From JABDGV01 sp964577935 (GTDB lineage: Bacteria; Chlamydiota; Chlamydiia; Chlamydiales; FEN-1388), in NCBI GenBank assembly GCA_964577935.1, contig CAZOAJ010000022.1, positions 1-26,781 on the forward strand: 26,781 nt of DNA, in the 5' to 3' direction. A program made the translations under genes and the position numbers. Below are positions 1 through 7,746 of the stretch, one piece after another. Position 1 is the stretch's first letter, and the number at the start of each line of letters is the position of its first letter. The notes beneath the pieces are model-generated. The model was given only the letters and a program-made list of their open reading frames with translations, was not told where the DNA came from and ran no database searches.

Positions 1-1
1 T

Positions 2-491
2 ATTTTATCTGTTACTACAATCTTAACTTGGCAGCACTACTTGTTTAGGACTACCAAAAATCAGGTGATTAAAACAATTTGTCACAGCCCTCTAGAGCGT
101 GCTAAAATGACTGCCGAAATCATAAACGAATCTATAAACTGCCAAATGGTCTGTATTCACGACTTAAAAGAGTTTTATTTAGGTAAGTTTGAGGGGCAGG
201 TTAAAGATTCATGGTTTGATGAGTGGAAAGCAGGGAAAAGTGATACGAGCTTCGAGTCCTATTCTGAATTCATTACTCGTGCACTTCGAGGAATCAATAA
301 CAGCCCTCACTTTTTCTCCAAATGTCCTTATTGTAGCTCATGGCGGGGTCTATTGGGCAATTCAACACGCTATAAACATTTTTGATGACCATGATTTACC
401 AAATTGCACACCAATTCTTCATATTCCGCCAAAAGATGGTCAAACAGTATGGAAAAGGAAAATTATCCAAGTAGATATCCAATTAGATTAG
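2..491 (+). pseudogene. Histidine phosphatase family protein, 5'-partial and frameshifted
   Basis: Fragment of a phosphoglycerate-mutase-like histidine phosphatase. The first reading frame, open from base 2, carries the family motif SPLERAKMTAEII (bases about 89-127), the segment after the N-terminal RHG motif. The second half of the family, VLIVAHGGVYW with the second catalytic His, lies in a different frame and ends at the TAG at 489-491. Joining the frames near bases 299-303 (GINN followed by ALTFSPN) restores a continuous family-like sequence, which implies one extra base there, with no homopolymer at the spot. The RHG motif itself lies outside the window. The first 40 bases may also sit in another frame, since NLAALLV in frame 1 fits the family better. 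It is either a decaying gene or a sequencing error; no programmed frameshift signal is visible. Confidence 0.7.
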
Positions 492-560
492 TATTTCGTG
501 AAAGTTCATCCCATTACTTTATTCTCTTACTCTTTACATGCGATCGTTGAAAATCATCTA

Positions 561-566
561 TATAAT
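561..566 (+). promoter_or_regulatory. Candidate -10 box for the PBP4 gene
   Basis: A perfect TATAAT lies 29 bases before the ATG at 596 in a 104-base AT-rich gap. No good -35 box sits at 16-18 bases; TTTACA at 533-538 is 22 bases away. It is the only plausible promoter element in this gap. Confidence 0.3.
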
Positions 567-595
567 AAATACCTGCAAAGTTATTTATTATTTTA

Positions 596-2191
596 ATGAA
601 CCAAAAGATCTCTATAATGAAGCCTTATGAATTATCAGCTACATTATGCCTCACGGCTGTTTTAACGCTATTCTCCCAAGCCTATTCTCAGGAAAAATCC
701 TTGTCCAAAGAGATTTTGCCTGAGGAGATGCAGACAGTCATGCATCAGGCAAAATATGATCATTCTCTGTGGGGGATATACCTGAAAGATCTTCATACCG
801 GAGATGTCCTGTTTGATCTCAACTCAGATAAGCTCTTTTCGCCTGCATCTACAACAAAATTGTTTTCTATAGCAGCGCTTCTTGATGCCTTTGGTGATGA
901 TTATCGCTTTAAAACCCCAGTCTATGCAGCTGGCACTATTTTACAGGGGCAACTTAAGGGCAATTTGATTCTCGTCGCCCAAGGTGACCTTACAATGGGT
1001 GGAAGAGAGCTAAATAAAGATACAATAGCCTTCACAAAAATGGATCATATCATAGCCAACGAGGTCCCTGGCGTTATTTTAACAAAGCAAGACCCCTTAT
1101 ATGGATTGAATGAATTAGCAAAACAAGTGTCTCAAAAAGGGATCAAGGAAGTTATCGGTGATGTGCTTATTGATGATACGCTTTTTGAAACCACTCATAA
1201 GCGAGAAATGGTTCTGAGCCCAATTATAATTAATGAAAACCTGATTGACATTATCATTAATCCTTCTTCAGTCGGCGAAAAAGCCATTCTTTCATCACGA
1301 CCAGAAGTTCCAGGATATGTGGTGAAGAATCAGCTTACAACTGTTGAGCAAGATAAACCCCTAGATATACAGATAAATTCAGATGATTTAGGGCATACTA
1401 TCGTTGTCCAAGGTTCCATTCCCATCGGTCAAACCAATATTGTCCGAACCTTCTCAATTAAAGATCCTAAATCATTTGCACGTGCAGCATTTATTCAAGC
1501 TCTAGAAAACAATAGCGTCAAGGTGACGATAGCAAACGATCCTGGGGACCAAAAGACGCCTCCTAGGGCTTACGAAAAGCTTGAACCAATAGCTCTTTGG
1601 ACCTCTCCTCCCCTCTCTGAATATGCCAAGCTTATTTTAAAAGTAAGCCATAATTTGGGAGCCGATCTTGTTCCCTTACTCCTTGCTTCGCACGCTGGAC
1701 AGAAGACTTTTGATGATGGGATGCGAATGATTGGCGACTTTGCTATCAACAAAGTTAAGCTATCAGAGGATGCTTTTGTCTTTATAGATGCTGCTGGAGG
1801 AAATGAAAATCGTCTAACACCGCAGGCAGAGATTCAACTCTTAGAATATCTTCACAAACAAAAACCCGTCCAGTTTCAACGTTTTTTTGATGCTCTACCT
1901 ATCCTTGGTGTAGACGGATCTCTTGAAGATTTTGCAAAAAAGACTCAAGCAGCCGGAAAAGTACGAGCAAAACCAGGAACCGGACTCTCTTTTAATTTAG
2001 CAACCGAGCGTTATTTTTTAATAACTCAAGCTCTTGCAGGATATATAGAAGGGAAAAATGGCCATCTTTTTGCATACATTATTGTAGTCAATAATGCTGC
2101 AACCCCAACTATTAATGATGTTTTTCCGGTATTCGAAGATGAAAGCCAGCTTTCGAGTATGCTATTTAATCACTCCGATTATAGCAAATAA
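596..2191 (+). CDS. dacB: D-alanyl-D-alanine carboxypeptidase/endopeptidase (PBP4 type, peptidase S13)
   Basis: Periplasmic penicillin-binding protein of the S13 family, which trims the terminal D-Ala of peptidoglycan stem peptides or cuts D-Ala-mDAP crosslinks. The 531 residues begin with a signal peptide (hydrophobic stretch about residues 14-30, ending around QAYSQ). The active-site S-x-x-K is S85-TT-K88 within SPASTTK and the S-x-N is S351-H-N353. The large insertion between them is typical of PBP4. The third box, normally K-T-G, reads K459-P-G-T. A second in-frame ATG at 617 (MKPYELS) is an equally likely start, and neither has a good Shine-Dalgarno. It is followed by a terminator and a convergent gene, so it is probably monocistronic. 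Family assignment is firm; catalytic competence with KPG is less certain. Confidence 0.9.
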   Translation: MNQKISIMKPYELSATLCLTAVLTLFSQAYSQEKSLSKEILPEEMQTVMHQAKYDHSLWGIYLKDLHTGDVLFDLNSDKLFSPASTTKLFSIAALLDAFGDDYRFKTPVYAAGTILQGQLKGNLILVAQGDLTMGGRELNKDTIAFTKMDHIIANEVPGVILTKQDPLYGLNELAKQVSQKGIKEVIGDVLIDDTLFETTHKREMVLSPIIINENLIDIIINPSSVGEKAILSSRPEVPGYVVKNQLTTVEQDKPLDIQINSDDLGHTIVVQGSIPIGQTNIVRTFSIKDPKSFARAAFIQALENNSVKVTIANDPGDQKTPPRAYEKLEPIALWTSPPLSEYAKLILKVSHNLGADLVPLLLASHAGQKTFDDGMRMIGDFAINKVKLSEDAFVFIDAAGGNENRLTPQAEIQLLEYLHKQKPVQFQRFFDALPILGVDGSLEDFAKKTQAAGKVRAKPGTGLSFNLATERYFLITQALAGYIEGKNGHLFAYIIVVNNAATPTINDVFPVFEDESQLSSMLFNHSDYSK

Positions 2192-2215
2192 TGGCTCTGA
2201 ATAGGCAAGTAAATC

Positions 2216-2251
2216 AACCGAATAGCCCTCAAGAGCTATTCGGTTATTTTT
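2216..2251 (+). terminator. Rho-independent terminator of the PBP4 gene
   Basis: A perfect 11-bp stem (2216-2226 with 2235-2245, AACCGAATAGC and its complement) with an 8-base loop is followed by ATTTTT. It lies between the convergent PBP4 and alcohol dehydrogenase ends. On the minus strand the hairpin lacks a U-run, so it is best read as a plus-strand terminator that may also stall transcription from the other side. Confidence 0.85.
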
Positions 2252-2259
2252 GTTCTCTA

Positions 2260-3324
2260 TTACTCTGCTTTTAGGGAGTTTAAGTCGATGACAAAACGGT
2301 ACTTGACATCCCCTTTGAGCATACGTTCATACGCCTCATTGATTTTTTGAATGGGGATGATTTCAATGTCGGAGGTGATATGATTTTTTGCACAAAAATC
2401 AAGCATTTCCTGAGTCTCCTTAATTCCTCCTATCAATGAACCTCCAATCTTTCTGCGTCTAAAAATTAATTGATTGACTGATGGTGATGGATGCGGCGTC
2501 TCAGGTGCACCAATAAGGCACATGGTGCCATCCCGCTTAAGAAGAGAAAGAAAAGCATCTAAGTTGTGAGATGCTGCAACCGTATTGATGATAAAATCGA
2601 GGCGATTTTCTTGTTGTTTCATCTCTTGACTGCTTTTGGAAATAACGACCTCATCAGCTCCGAGCTTTTTTGCATCTTCTACTTTCCCAGAAGAAGTAGT
2701 AAAGACTACAACATATGCCCCCATCGCATGAGCAAGCTTTATGGCCATATGACCAAGACCGCCTAGCCCCACAACACCTACCTTGCTCCCCTTTCCTACT
2801 TTCCAGTGCCGGAGAGCAGAATATGTGGTAATTCCTGCACACAACAAGGGAGCGACACCTGGGTAATCTTTTTCCGTAAATTCCTTTGGAACATGAAGCA
2901 CAAACTTTTGATCCACAATAATCTGGGTTGAATACCCGCCATAGGTCACCGTTTGGTCGTATTTATCACGTCCATTATAGGTGTAAATAGCACCTCGATC
3001 ACAATACTGCTCTAAATGCTCCTGGCACCCCATACACGTACCGCAAGAGTCGACCATGCAGCCAACGGCAACAATATCGCCTCTCTTAAAGTCTTTAACA
3101 TCCTTGCCGACTTGGATCACCCGCCCAACAATTTCATGCCCAGGGACAACGGGATAAACGGTATTTTTCCATTGATTTCTTGCAGTGTGTAGATCGGAAT
3201 GGCAAACACCGCAATAAAGAATATCGATCTGAACATCTCCAGAACGAGCTTCTCGTCTATCAAAATTGAATGGAACTAAAGGACTTTCTGAGTTCTTTGC
3301 TGCATATCCCTTAACCTTGCCCAT
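2260..3324 (-). CDS. Zinc-dependent alcohol dehydrogenase (cinnamyl-alcohol dehydrogenase/YahK-like)
   Basis: Cytosolic medium-chain dehydrogenase interconverting alcohols and aldehydes with NAD(P)H; the substrate cannot be read from sequence. The 354 residues contain the catalytic zinc ligands in C41-H-S-D, G-H63-E64 and C162, the structural zinc cysteines C94, C97, C100 and C108, and the Rossmann motif GLGGLG at 186-191. The domain order and the C-terminal YRFVIDL match the CAD-like (COG1064) branch, in which most members prefer NADPH. The start is supported by an AAGGGG Shine-Dalgarno 7 bases upstream. It is divergent from the quinone oxidoreductase across 281 bases. A detoxification or fermentative role is inferred from family only. 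Confidence 0.92.
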   Translation of the reverse strand: MGKVKGYAAKNSESPLVPFNFDRREARSGDVQIDILYCGVCHSDLHTARNQWKNTVYPVVPGHEIVGRVIQVGKDVKDFKRGDIVAVGCMVDSCGTCMGCQEHLEQYCDRGAIYTYNGRDKYDQTVTYGGYSTQIIVDQKFVLHVPKEFTEKDYPGVAPLLCAGITTYSALRHWKVGKGSKVGVVGLGGLGHMAIKLAHAMGAYVVVFTTSSGKVEDAKKLGADEVVISKSSQEMKQQENRLDFIINTVAASHNLDAFLSLLKRDGTMCLIGAPETPHPSPSVNQLIFRRRKIGGSLIGGIKETQEMLDFCAKNHITSDIEIIPIQKINEAYERMLKGDVKYRFVIDLNSLKAE

Positions 3325-3354
3325 ACAAAAACCCCTTCTCTTTTGATACTTCTC

Positions 3355-3381
3355 ATCTGGAACTTGATCTAATAACCAGAT
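3355..3381. promoter_or_regulatory. Short inverted repeat upstream of the alcohol dehydrogenase
   Basis: ATCTGG at 3355-3360 and CCAGAT at 3376-3381 form a 6-bp inverted repeat with a 15-base spacer. The repeat begins 31 bases upstream of the dehydrogenase ATG. It could be an operator or part of the leader. The repeat is short enough to be chance. Confidence 0.2.
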
Positions 3382-3496
3382 AAAACATGGTTTTTACTCA
3401 TAATTAATTAGTAAATATTTGAAGAGTTTTTTTGTAACCTAATTTTTTGTGAAAAATAAAAGGTCATATCATCAAAAAAACCTCTGTCTAGCTGTC

Positions 3497-3525
3497 TTTA
3501 CAGGAATCCTTCTAAAACCTAGGGT
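3497..3525 (+). promoter_or_regulatory. Candidate promoter of the quinone oxidoreductase gene
   Basis: TTTACA at 3497-3502 and TAGGGT at 3520-3525 are separated by 17 bases. An alternative -10, TATAGT at 3525-3530, would give a 22-base spacer. The ATG lies 80 bases downstream. The match to a sigma70-type promoter is modest. Confidence 0.25.
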
Positions 3526-3605
3526 ATAGTTCAGGCGCAAGATTCGATCAATAACGCCAAATCATTCGCAGCAATCACTACAAGAGACCTCAAAAGAGGA
3601 TTTTT

Positions 3606-4577
3606 ATGAAAGCAATCCAAATATCTCAGTATGGCGGACCTGAAGTCCTTAAAATTCAGGACGTTCAAATCGGAAAACCAGCTAAAGGACAGGCGCTCAT
3701 TCGAATAATTGCTGCGGGTGTTAATTTTATCGATATCTACCAAAGACGTGGAACCTATCCTGTACCACTTCCTTATATTCCAGGTCTTGAAGGCGCAGGT
3801 ATTGTAGAAGCTTTGGGAGAAGGCGTCACAAATGTGAAAGTAGGCGATAGGGTAGCTTATGTCCATGAGCCTGGATCATATGCTGAATACGCACTTGTTC
3901 AAGCAGACTATTTGATCCCGATTCCCAAAGATGTATCATTTGAGCAAGGAGCGGCCTTTCCTCTCCAAGGAATGACTGCTCATTATCTCCTCCATGAATT
4001 TCGAAAAGTGAAAGTAAATGACATTGTTCTTATTCATGCTGCAGCTGGTGGAATGGGGCTTTTACTCGTTCAGTGGGCAAAGCATTTGGGAGCAAAGGTT
4101 TTAGGGACTACATCGACAGAAGAAAAAGCAAAAATCGCTCAAAAGGCTGGAGCAGATGACGTTATTCTCTATACAAAGGAAGATTTTGCATCAAAAGTTC
4201 ACCATCTTACAAGTGGCCATGGAGCTGACTTAATCATTGATGGAGTCGGCAAAACAACGTTCGCGGGAAATTTAGAAGCTGCTGCCCTTCGTGGGAATAT
4301 CGTCATCTTTGGTGCCGCAAGTGGCCCTGCAGATCCTATTTCTCCCAATGTATTAATGCCTCACTCCTTAACGATTTCCGGAGGCACTTTATTTAACTAT
4401 ATAGCCAATCCAAATGAATTAAAGGAGCGCGCCAAGGCAGTTATAGAAGGAGTCCAAAAAGGTTGGTTGAACTTACGAATTGACGAGCAATTTCCTTTAG
4501 AAAAGGCCCAAGAGGCACATAAAAAGCTTGAGCAAAGAAAAACCTCCGGAAAGGTCTTGCTGAACCCCCATACATGA
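3606..4577 (+). CDS. qor: NADPH:quinone oxidoreductase (zeta-crystallin type)
   Basis: Medium-chain dehydrogenase/reductase without zinc ligands, predicted to reduce quinones with NADPH in the cytosol and limit redox-cycling damage. The 323 residues begin MKAIQISQYGGPEVL, the standard start of this branch, carry the quinone-reductase signature region around residues 136-155, and have AAAGGMG (145-151) as the nucleotide-binding loop. The length equals the E. coli QorA class. The start is well supported by an AGAGGA Shine-Dalgarno 5-6 bases upstream. It belongs to the same superfamily as the divergent upstream gene but lacks that gene's zinc-site cysteines, so the two are not recent duplicates. 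It appears to be transcribed alone, with 113 bases to the next plus-strand gene. Confidence 0.92.
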   Translation: MKAIQISQYGGPEVLKIQDVQIGKPAKGQALIRIIAAGVNFIDIYQRRGTYPVPLPYIPGLEGAGIVEALGEGVTNVKVGDRVAYVHEPGSYAEYALVQADYLIPIPKDVSFEQGAAFPLQGMTAHYLLHEFRKVKVNDIVLIHAAAGGMGLLLVQWAKHLGAKVLGTTSTEEKAKIAQKAGADDVILYTKEDFASKVHHLTSGHGADLIIDGVGKTTFAGNLEAAALRGNIVIFGAASGPADPISPNVLMPHSLTISGGTLFNYIANPNELKERAKAVIEGVQKGWLNLRIDEQFPLEKAQEAHKKLEQRKTSGKVLLNPHT

Positions 4578-4690
4578 GCTTCATTTTGTAATTAGTAGTA
4601 GCTATTTCAATCTGTAAGGGATGTCCTATATATGGTTTGATTTTCACTTTTATTTGTGATTGATAGTAAAAAATCATTTCTATGTAGAGA

Positions 4691-5437
4691 ATGTCCCTTT
4701 GCATATGCAAGGTTTCTCAAGCAATGACCGTTCATCCACACTGTACCCATAAAAAATCTAAAAGTGACACCTGCATTTCAAGGGATCGGGGAGCCATCTG
4801 CCCGATTTCAGGTGAAACCATACATGAAGAGCGAATCAATTATTTGACACACCTCTTAGGCCTCGTTTTGAGCTTTATAGGTGGAATCATACTTTTTTGG
4901 AGCTCTCTTTCAGGTGATGACGTTATAGGTATTATCAGCTGCTGTGCGTACGTAGTAACATTAATTGGATTATATGCTGCTTCCACTTTCTACCACCGAT
5001 GTAAAACTCCATGTCGTAAAAGAACATGGAAAATAGCTGACCATTCCTTCATCTATTTGCTGATAGCAGGAAGCTACACCCCATTTGCTCTCGGTCCCTT
5101 ACGGAATCTGAATGGCTTGAACATGTTTGTACTCGTGTGGGTGATTACCGCTCTTGGAATTACTTTTAAGATCTTTGCTATCGACCGTTTTAAACGTATA
5201 TCTCTTATTTCGTATCTTGGACTCGGGTGGTTAATCGCATTTAGCTTACCGGCCTTGTCTGAAGCAATCCCTTCTTCTACATTAACCTGGCTGATAATAG
5301 GCGGGCTTGCATATACATTTGGTACTGTTTTCTATGCTTGGAAATCGCTTCTTTACAGCCATGCAATTTGGCATATCTTTGTACTTACCGGTAGTTCATG
5401 CCACTATTATTCAATCTTGAGCCTTCTTCAAATCTAA
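4691..5437 (+). CDS. Hemolysin III/PAQR-family seven-helix membrane protein
   Basis: Inner-membrane protein of the hemolysin III (TrhA/YqfA) family, related to eukaryotic progestin/adiponectin receptors and expected to be a metal-dependent membrane hydrolase or lipid-homeostasis factor. The 248 residues hold the family histidine motifs: ASTFYHR (helix 2), IADHSFIYLLIAGSYTPF (helix 3) and SHAIWHIFVLTGS near the C-terminus. There are about seven hydrophobic segments from residue 53 onward. The first 45 residues are a Cys/His-containing cytosolic lead that is longer than usual. Two starts are possible, 4691 and 4724 (MTVHP); the second has AAGG 11 bases upstream. The gene ends 10 bases from the convergent SMR gene. 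The name hemolysin does not prove lytic activity. Confidence 0.88.
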   Translation: MSLCICKVSQAMTVHPHCTHKKSKSDTCISRDRGAICPISGETIHEERINYLTHLLGLVLSFIGGIILFWSSLSGDDVIGIISCCAYVVTLIGLYAASTFYHRCKTPCRKRTWKIADHSFIYLLIAGSYTPFALGPLRNLNGLNMFVLVWVITALGITFKIFAIDRFKRISLISYLGLGWLIAFSLPALSEAIPSSTLTWLIIGGLAYTFGTVFYAWKSLLYSHAIWHIFVLTGSSCHYYSILSLLQI

Positions 5438-5447
5438 TAAATTATCT

Positions 5448-5765
5448 CTATGCACCAATAAATTTAAGGCCCAGAATCCCGGCTATTATCATTCCCAAAC
5501 AAGAAACTCTGAGAAGGCTACACACATCTCCAAAAAAAACCATGCCGATCAATGCAACCCCTACGGCGCCGATTCCAGTCCACACGGCATAAGCTGTTCC
5601 CATGGGAATTGTTTCAATTGCAAGAGATAGCATAAGAAAACTCACTCCCATTGCCACAAGAGTAAAGAGACTTGGATAGAGCCTTGTAAATCCATCGGTG
5701 TATTTTAAGCCAACCGCCCACACGATTTCGAAAATTCCCGCAAAAAATAAATACACCCATTCCAT
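5448..5765 (-). CDS. gdx: Small multidrug resistance family transporter, guanidinium-exporter (Gdx/SugE) subtype
   Basis: Four-helix inner-membrane transporter that works as a dual-topology dimer, coupling proton influx to export of guanidinium and small quaternary amines. At 105 residues it has normal SMR length. The proton/substrate-binding glutamate is E13 in AGIFEIVWAVGLKY, with W16 also conserved. The stretch AIETIPMGTAYAVWTGIGAVG (given in part: PMGTAYAVWTGIG) is diagnostic of the SMR core, and the GLKF ending together with FEIVWAVGLK is characteristic of the Gdx rather than the EmrE branch. The start is supported by GGAG 8 bases upstream. I looked for a guanidine riboswitch in the 287 bases upstream and did not recognise one. 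It is convergent with the hemolysin III gene. Confidence 0.92.
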   Translation of the reverse strand: MEWVYLFFAGIFEIVWAVGLKYTDGFTRLYPSLFTLVAMGVSFLMLSLAIETIPMGTAYAVWTGIGAVGVALIGMVFFGDVCSLLRVSCLGMIIAGILGLKFIGA

Positions 5766-6052
5766 CGCTCATCTCCATGAAAGTTGCTTATGAAGCACAT
5801 GAGAATTCATTGATTCAATAATTATGAGCAAAATACCCGAACGAAACAAAATGAAGTACTCTAATTCTATTCTCTTCCAATAAGTCTCCAATGAAAGAGC
5901 CTCGAAGGGGTGCCGAGCATTGGTTTACTGAGATATTTATGTGAAAGCCAAGGAGCATATAGCGTAAATCAAATATTTGACAAAAGCTCATCAAGATGCA
6001 AAAAATACACATTTGATATGCCGTTTATAGACCCTTTAAGAAAGATGCTTTT

Positions 6053-7738
6053 ATGCTCCACAGCAAAGAACCTAGAAACAGATCTCAGCGCAAGTATGTG
6101 TACACACTTCCTTTTTTACTCTTCTCTTTCGTGGTTTTTAGTTGTTCACGCGATAATAAAAATAACCAAATTGCCAATAGCACATCGCTTCAACTCCAAA
6201 ATAGGCCAAATATAGTTGTTATCCTTACTGACCAGGAAAGGTATCCAGCCAACTGGCCTACAGGATGGGCTGAGAAAAATCTTCTAGCTACTGAGCGACT
6301 TAAAAGAAATGGTCTGACATTCACTCATGCCTATACCGCGGCTTGTGAGTGCGCTCCAAGCAGAGCAGTGCTTACAAGCAGTGAACATTACCCCATTAAT
6401 CACGTTTCAACAACTCCCCCTTTAATTGGACTTCCCTCCTTTGAAAAACTGATGGATATCGGCGCCCTTCTGACAAATCACGCAGGTTATGAAGTGGTTT
6501 GGAAAGGAAAGTGGCATCTTAGCCCACCCATTAAAGGCGGCCACGACTGGCAAAAGGATGACATAGCTAATGTTCAAAATAAATACGGGATCTCAGGATG
6601 GAATCCTCCTGATGCCGGGACCGCTATTACAGAAAGCATCACAAACCCAAATGGAACCATATTCAACGGCCTCACAACGCTCGGTGGAGGTTATGCTAAT
6701 AACGATGGACGCTTTGTTCATGGAATGTCAACTAACGATCTGAAGCAAACCCCAGGATATGGCCAGAGTGCGATCGAATATATCAAGAGCATCGCAGCAA
6801 AGTCTCCTGAACAAAGAGAACCTTTTTGTCTCTTTGTATCGCTCGTGAACCCTCATGACGTTTGGGTCTATCCAAACAATTATGAAGCAGCAGGATATAA
6901 AAAAGAAGATTTCACACAGCTTGAAATAGAGCTTCCAAGCAATTATGAAGACTCTTTGACTACAAAACCCTCAGTCCAACTTAAAGCTCGAAATGCTTTC
7001 AACAAGGAATCTCCATTTAAAAACCTCGATGAAGAAAAAGAGTATGTCAAATTCTATGCCTATCTAACAAAGCTCGTTGACTCACATGTTGCATCTATTT
7101 TGGATGCTCTTGATGAGGCTGGCTTAACGGATAACACTATTATTATACGCACAGCAGATCACGGAGAATTGGGGCTTTCACATGGTATGAGAGAAAAGTC
7201 ATATACAGTATATGAAGAGAATATCCATATACCTCTCATAGTATCAAATCCAAGACTTTTTCCAGCACCTCAGGTAACCGACTGCTACTACTGCCATCTC
7301 GACCTTATGCCAACCCTTGCACAACTCGCTGGCATTCCAAACTATAATCAATATGGGAAGGGGAAGAGCATAGCTAAAGTCCTACAAAACCCGAAAGCAT
7401 CTGTGCAAGATTCAATTCTTTTCACTTTTGACGATACATTTTTTCTCCCAAAAGACGTCCCGGGAGGTCATATCCGAGCTATTCGCGAAGGCGATTGGAC
7501 CTATGCCGTCTACTACTCGGAAGATGGAAGTCACTTTGAATATGAAATGTATAACTTGAAAGATGATCCAGGGCAGCTACATAACTTACTCTTTACCAAC
7601 ATTACACAATCTCATGCTCAAGAAGCAGATCGACTTCACAAAAAACTCAAAGAAAAAATGCTTCAATCAGCTGCACTTCCAAGAGGGTTTGCATGGCCTG
7701 AACCATTTTTTAACAGTAACCACAAATTTAAAGACTAG
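6053..7738 (+). CDS. Sulfatase with formylglycine-site motif, predicted exported lipoprotein
   Basis: Type I sulfatase of the alkaline phosphatase superfamily, hydrolysing a sulfate ester of unknown identity. Of its 561 residues, 15-30 are hydrophobic and end FVVFSC, so C31 may be a lipidation site. The sulfatase core starts at PNIVVILTDQ with metal ligands D60-Q61. The catalytic-cysteine signature is C100-A-P-S-R104, the site converted to formylglycine. WKGKWHL (150-156) supplies further active-site residues, and ADHGELG has D369-H370. Shine-Dalgarno AAGAAAG lies 8 bases before the ATG. It forms a likely operon with the FAD protein 8 bases downstream. Activity needs a maturase (anSME or FGE), not present in this window. 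DQ-type sites occur in choline-sulfatase and glycosulfatase branches; the substrate is open. Confidence 0.9.
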   Translation: MLHSKEPRNRSQRKYVYTLPFLLFSFVVFSCSRDNKNNQIANSTSLQLQNRPNIVVILTDQERYPANWPTGWAEKNLLATERLKRNGLTFTHAYTAACECAPSRAVLTSSEHYPINHVSTTPPLIGLPSFEKLMDIGALLTNHAGYEVVWKGKWHLSPPIKGGHDWQKDDIANVQNKYGISGWNPPDAGTAITESITNPNGTIFNGLTTLGGGYANNDGRFVHGMSTNDLKQTPGYGQSAIEYIKSIAAKSPEQREPFCLFVSLVNPHDVWVYPNNYEAAGYKKEDFTQLEIELPSNYEDSLTTKPSVQLKARNAFNKESPFKNLDEEKEYVKFYAYLTKLVDSHVASILDALDEAGLTDNTIIIRTADHGELGLSHGMREKSYTVYEENIHIPLIVSNPRLFPAPQVTDCYYCHLDLMPTLAQLAGIPNYNQYGKGKSIAKVLQNPKASVQDSILFTFDDTFFLPKDVPGGHIRAIREGDWTYAVYYSEDGSHFEYEMYNLKDDPGQLHNLLFTNITQSHAQEADRLHKKLKEKMLQSAALPRGFAWPEPFFNSNHKFKD

Positions 7739-7746
7739 AGGAAGTC

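Noticed and set aside
547..566. TTGAAA/TATAAT as a complete promoter before the PBP4 gene
   Set aside because: The spacer is only 8 bases, too short for a sigma70-type promoter; only the -10-like element is retained as a weak candidate.
3531..3866. 111-codon minus-strand open frame overlapping the qor start
   Set aside because: It is antisense to the conserved start of the quinone oxidoreductase and shows no coding features.
5815..6012. 65-codon minus-strand open frame upstream of the SMR gene, and an overlapping plus-strand frame (5910-6215)
   Set aside because: No recognisable domain, no convincing ribosome site, and the plus-strand frame runs into the sulfatase gene out of frame. The 287-base gap is better treated as intergenic.
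5766..6052. Guanidine riboswitch upstream of gdx
   Set aside because: I could not find the conserved ykkC core or paired ACGR tetraloop hairpins by eye on the minus strand.
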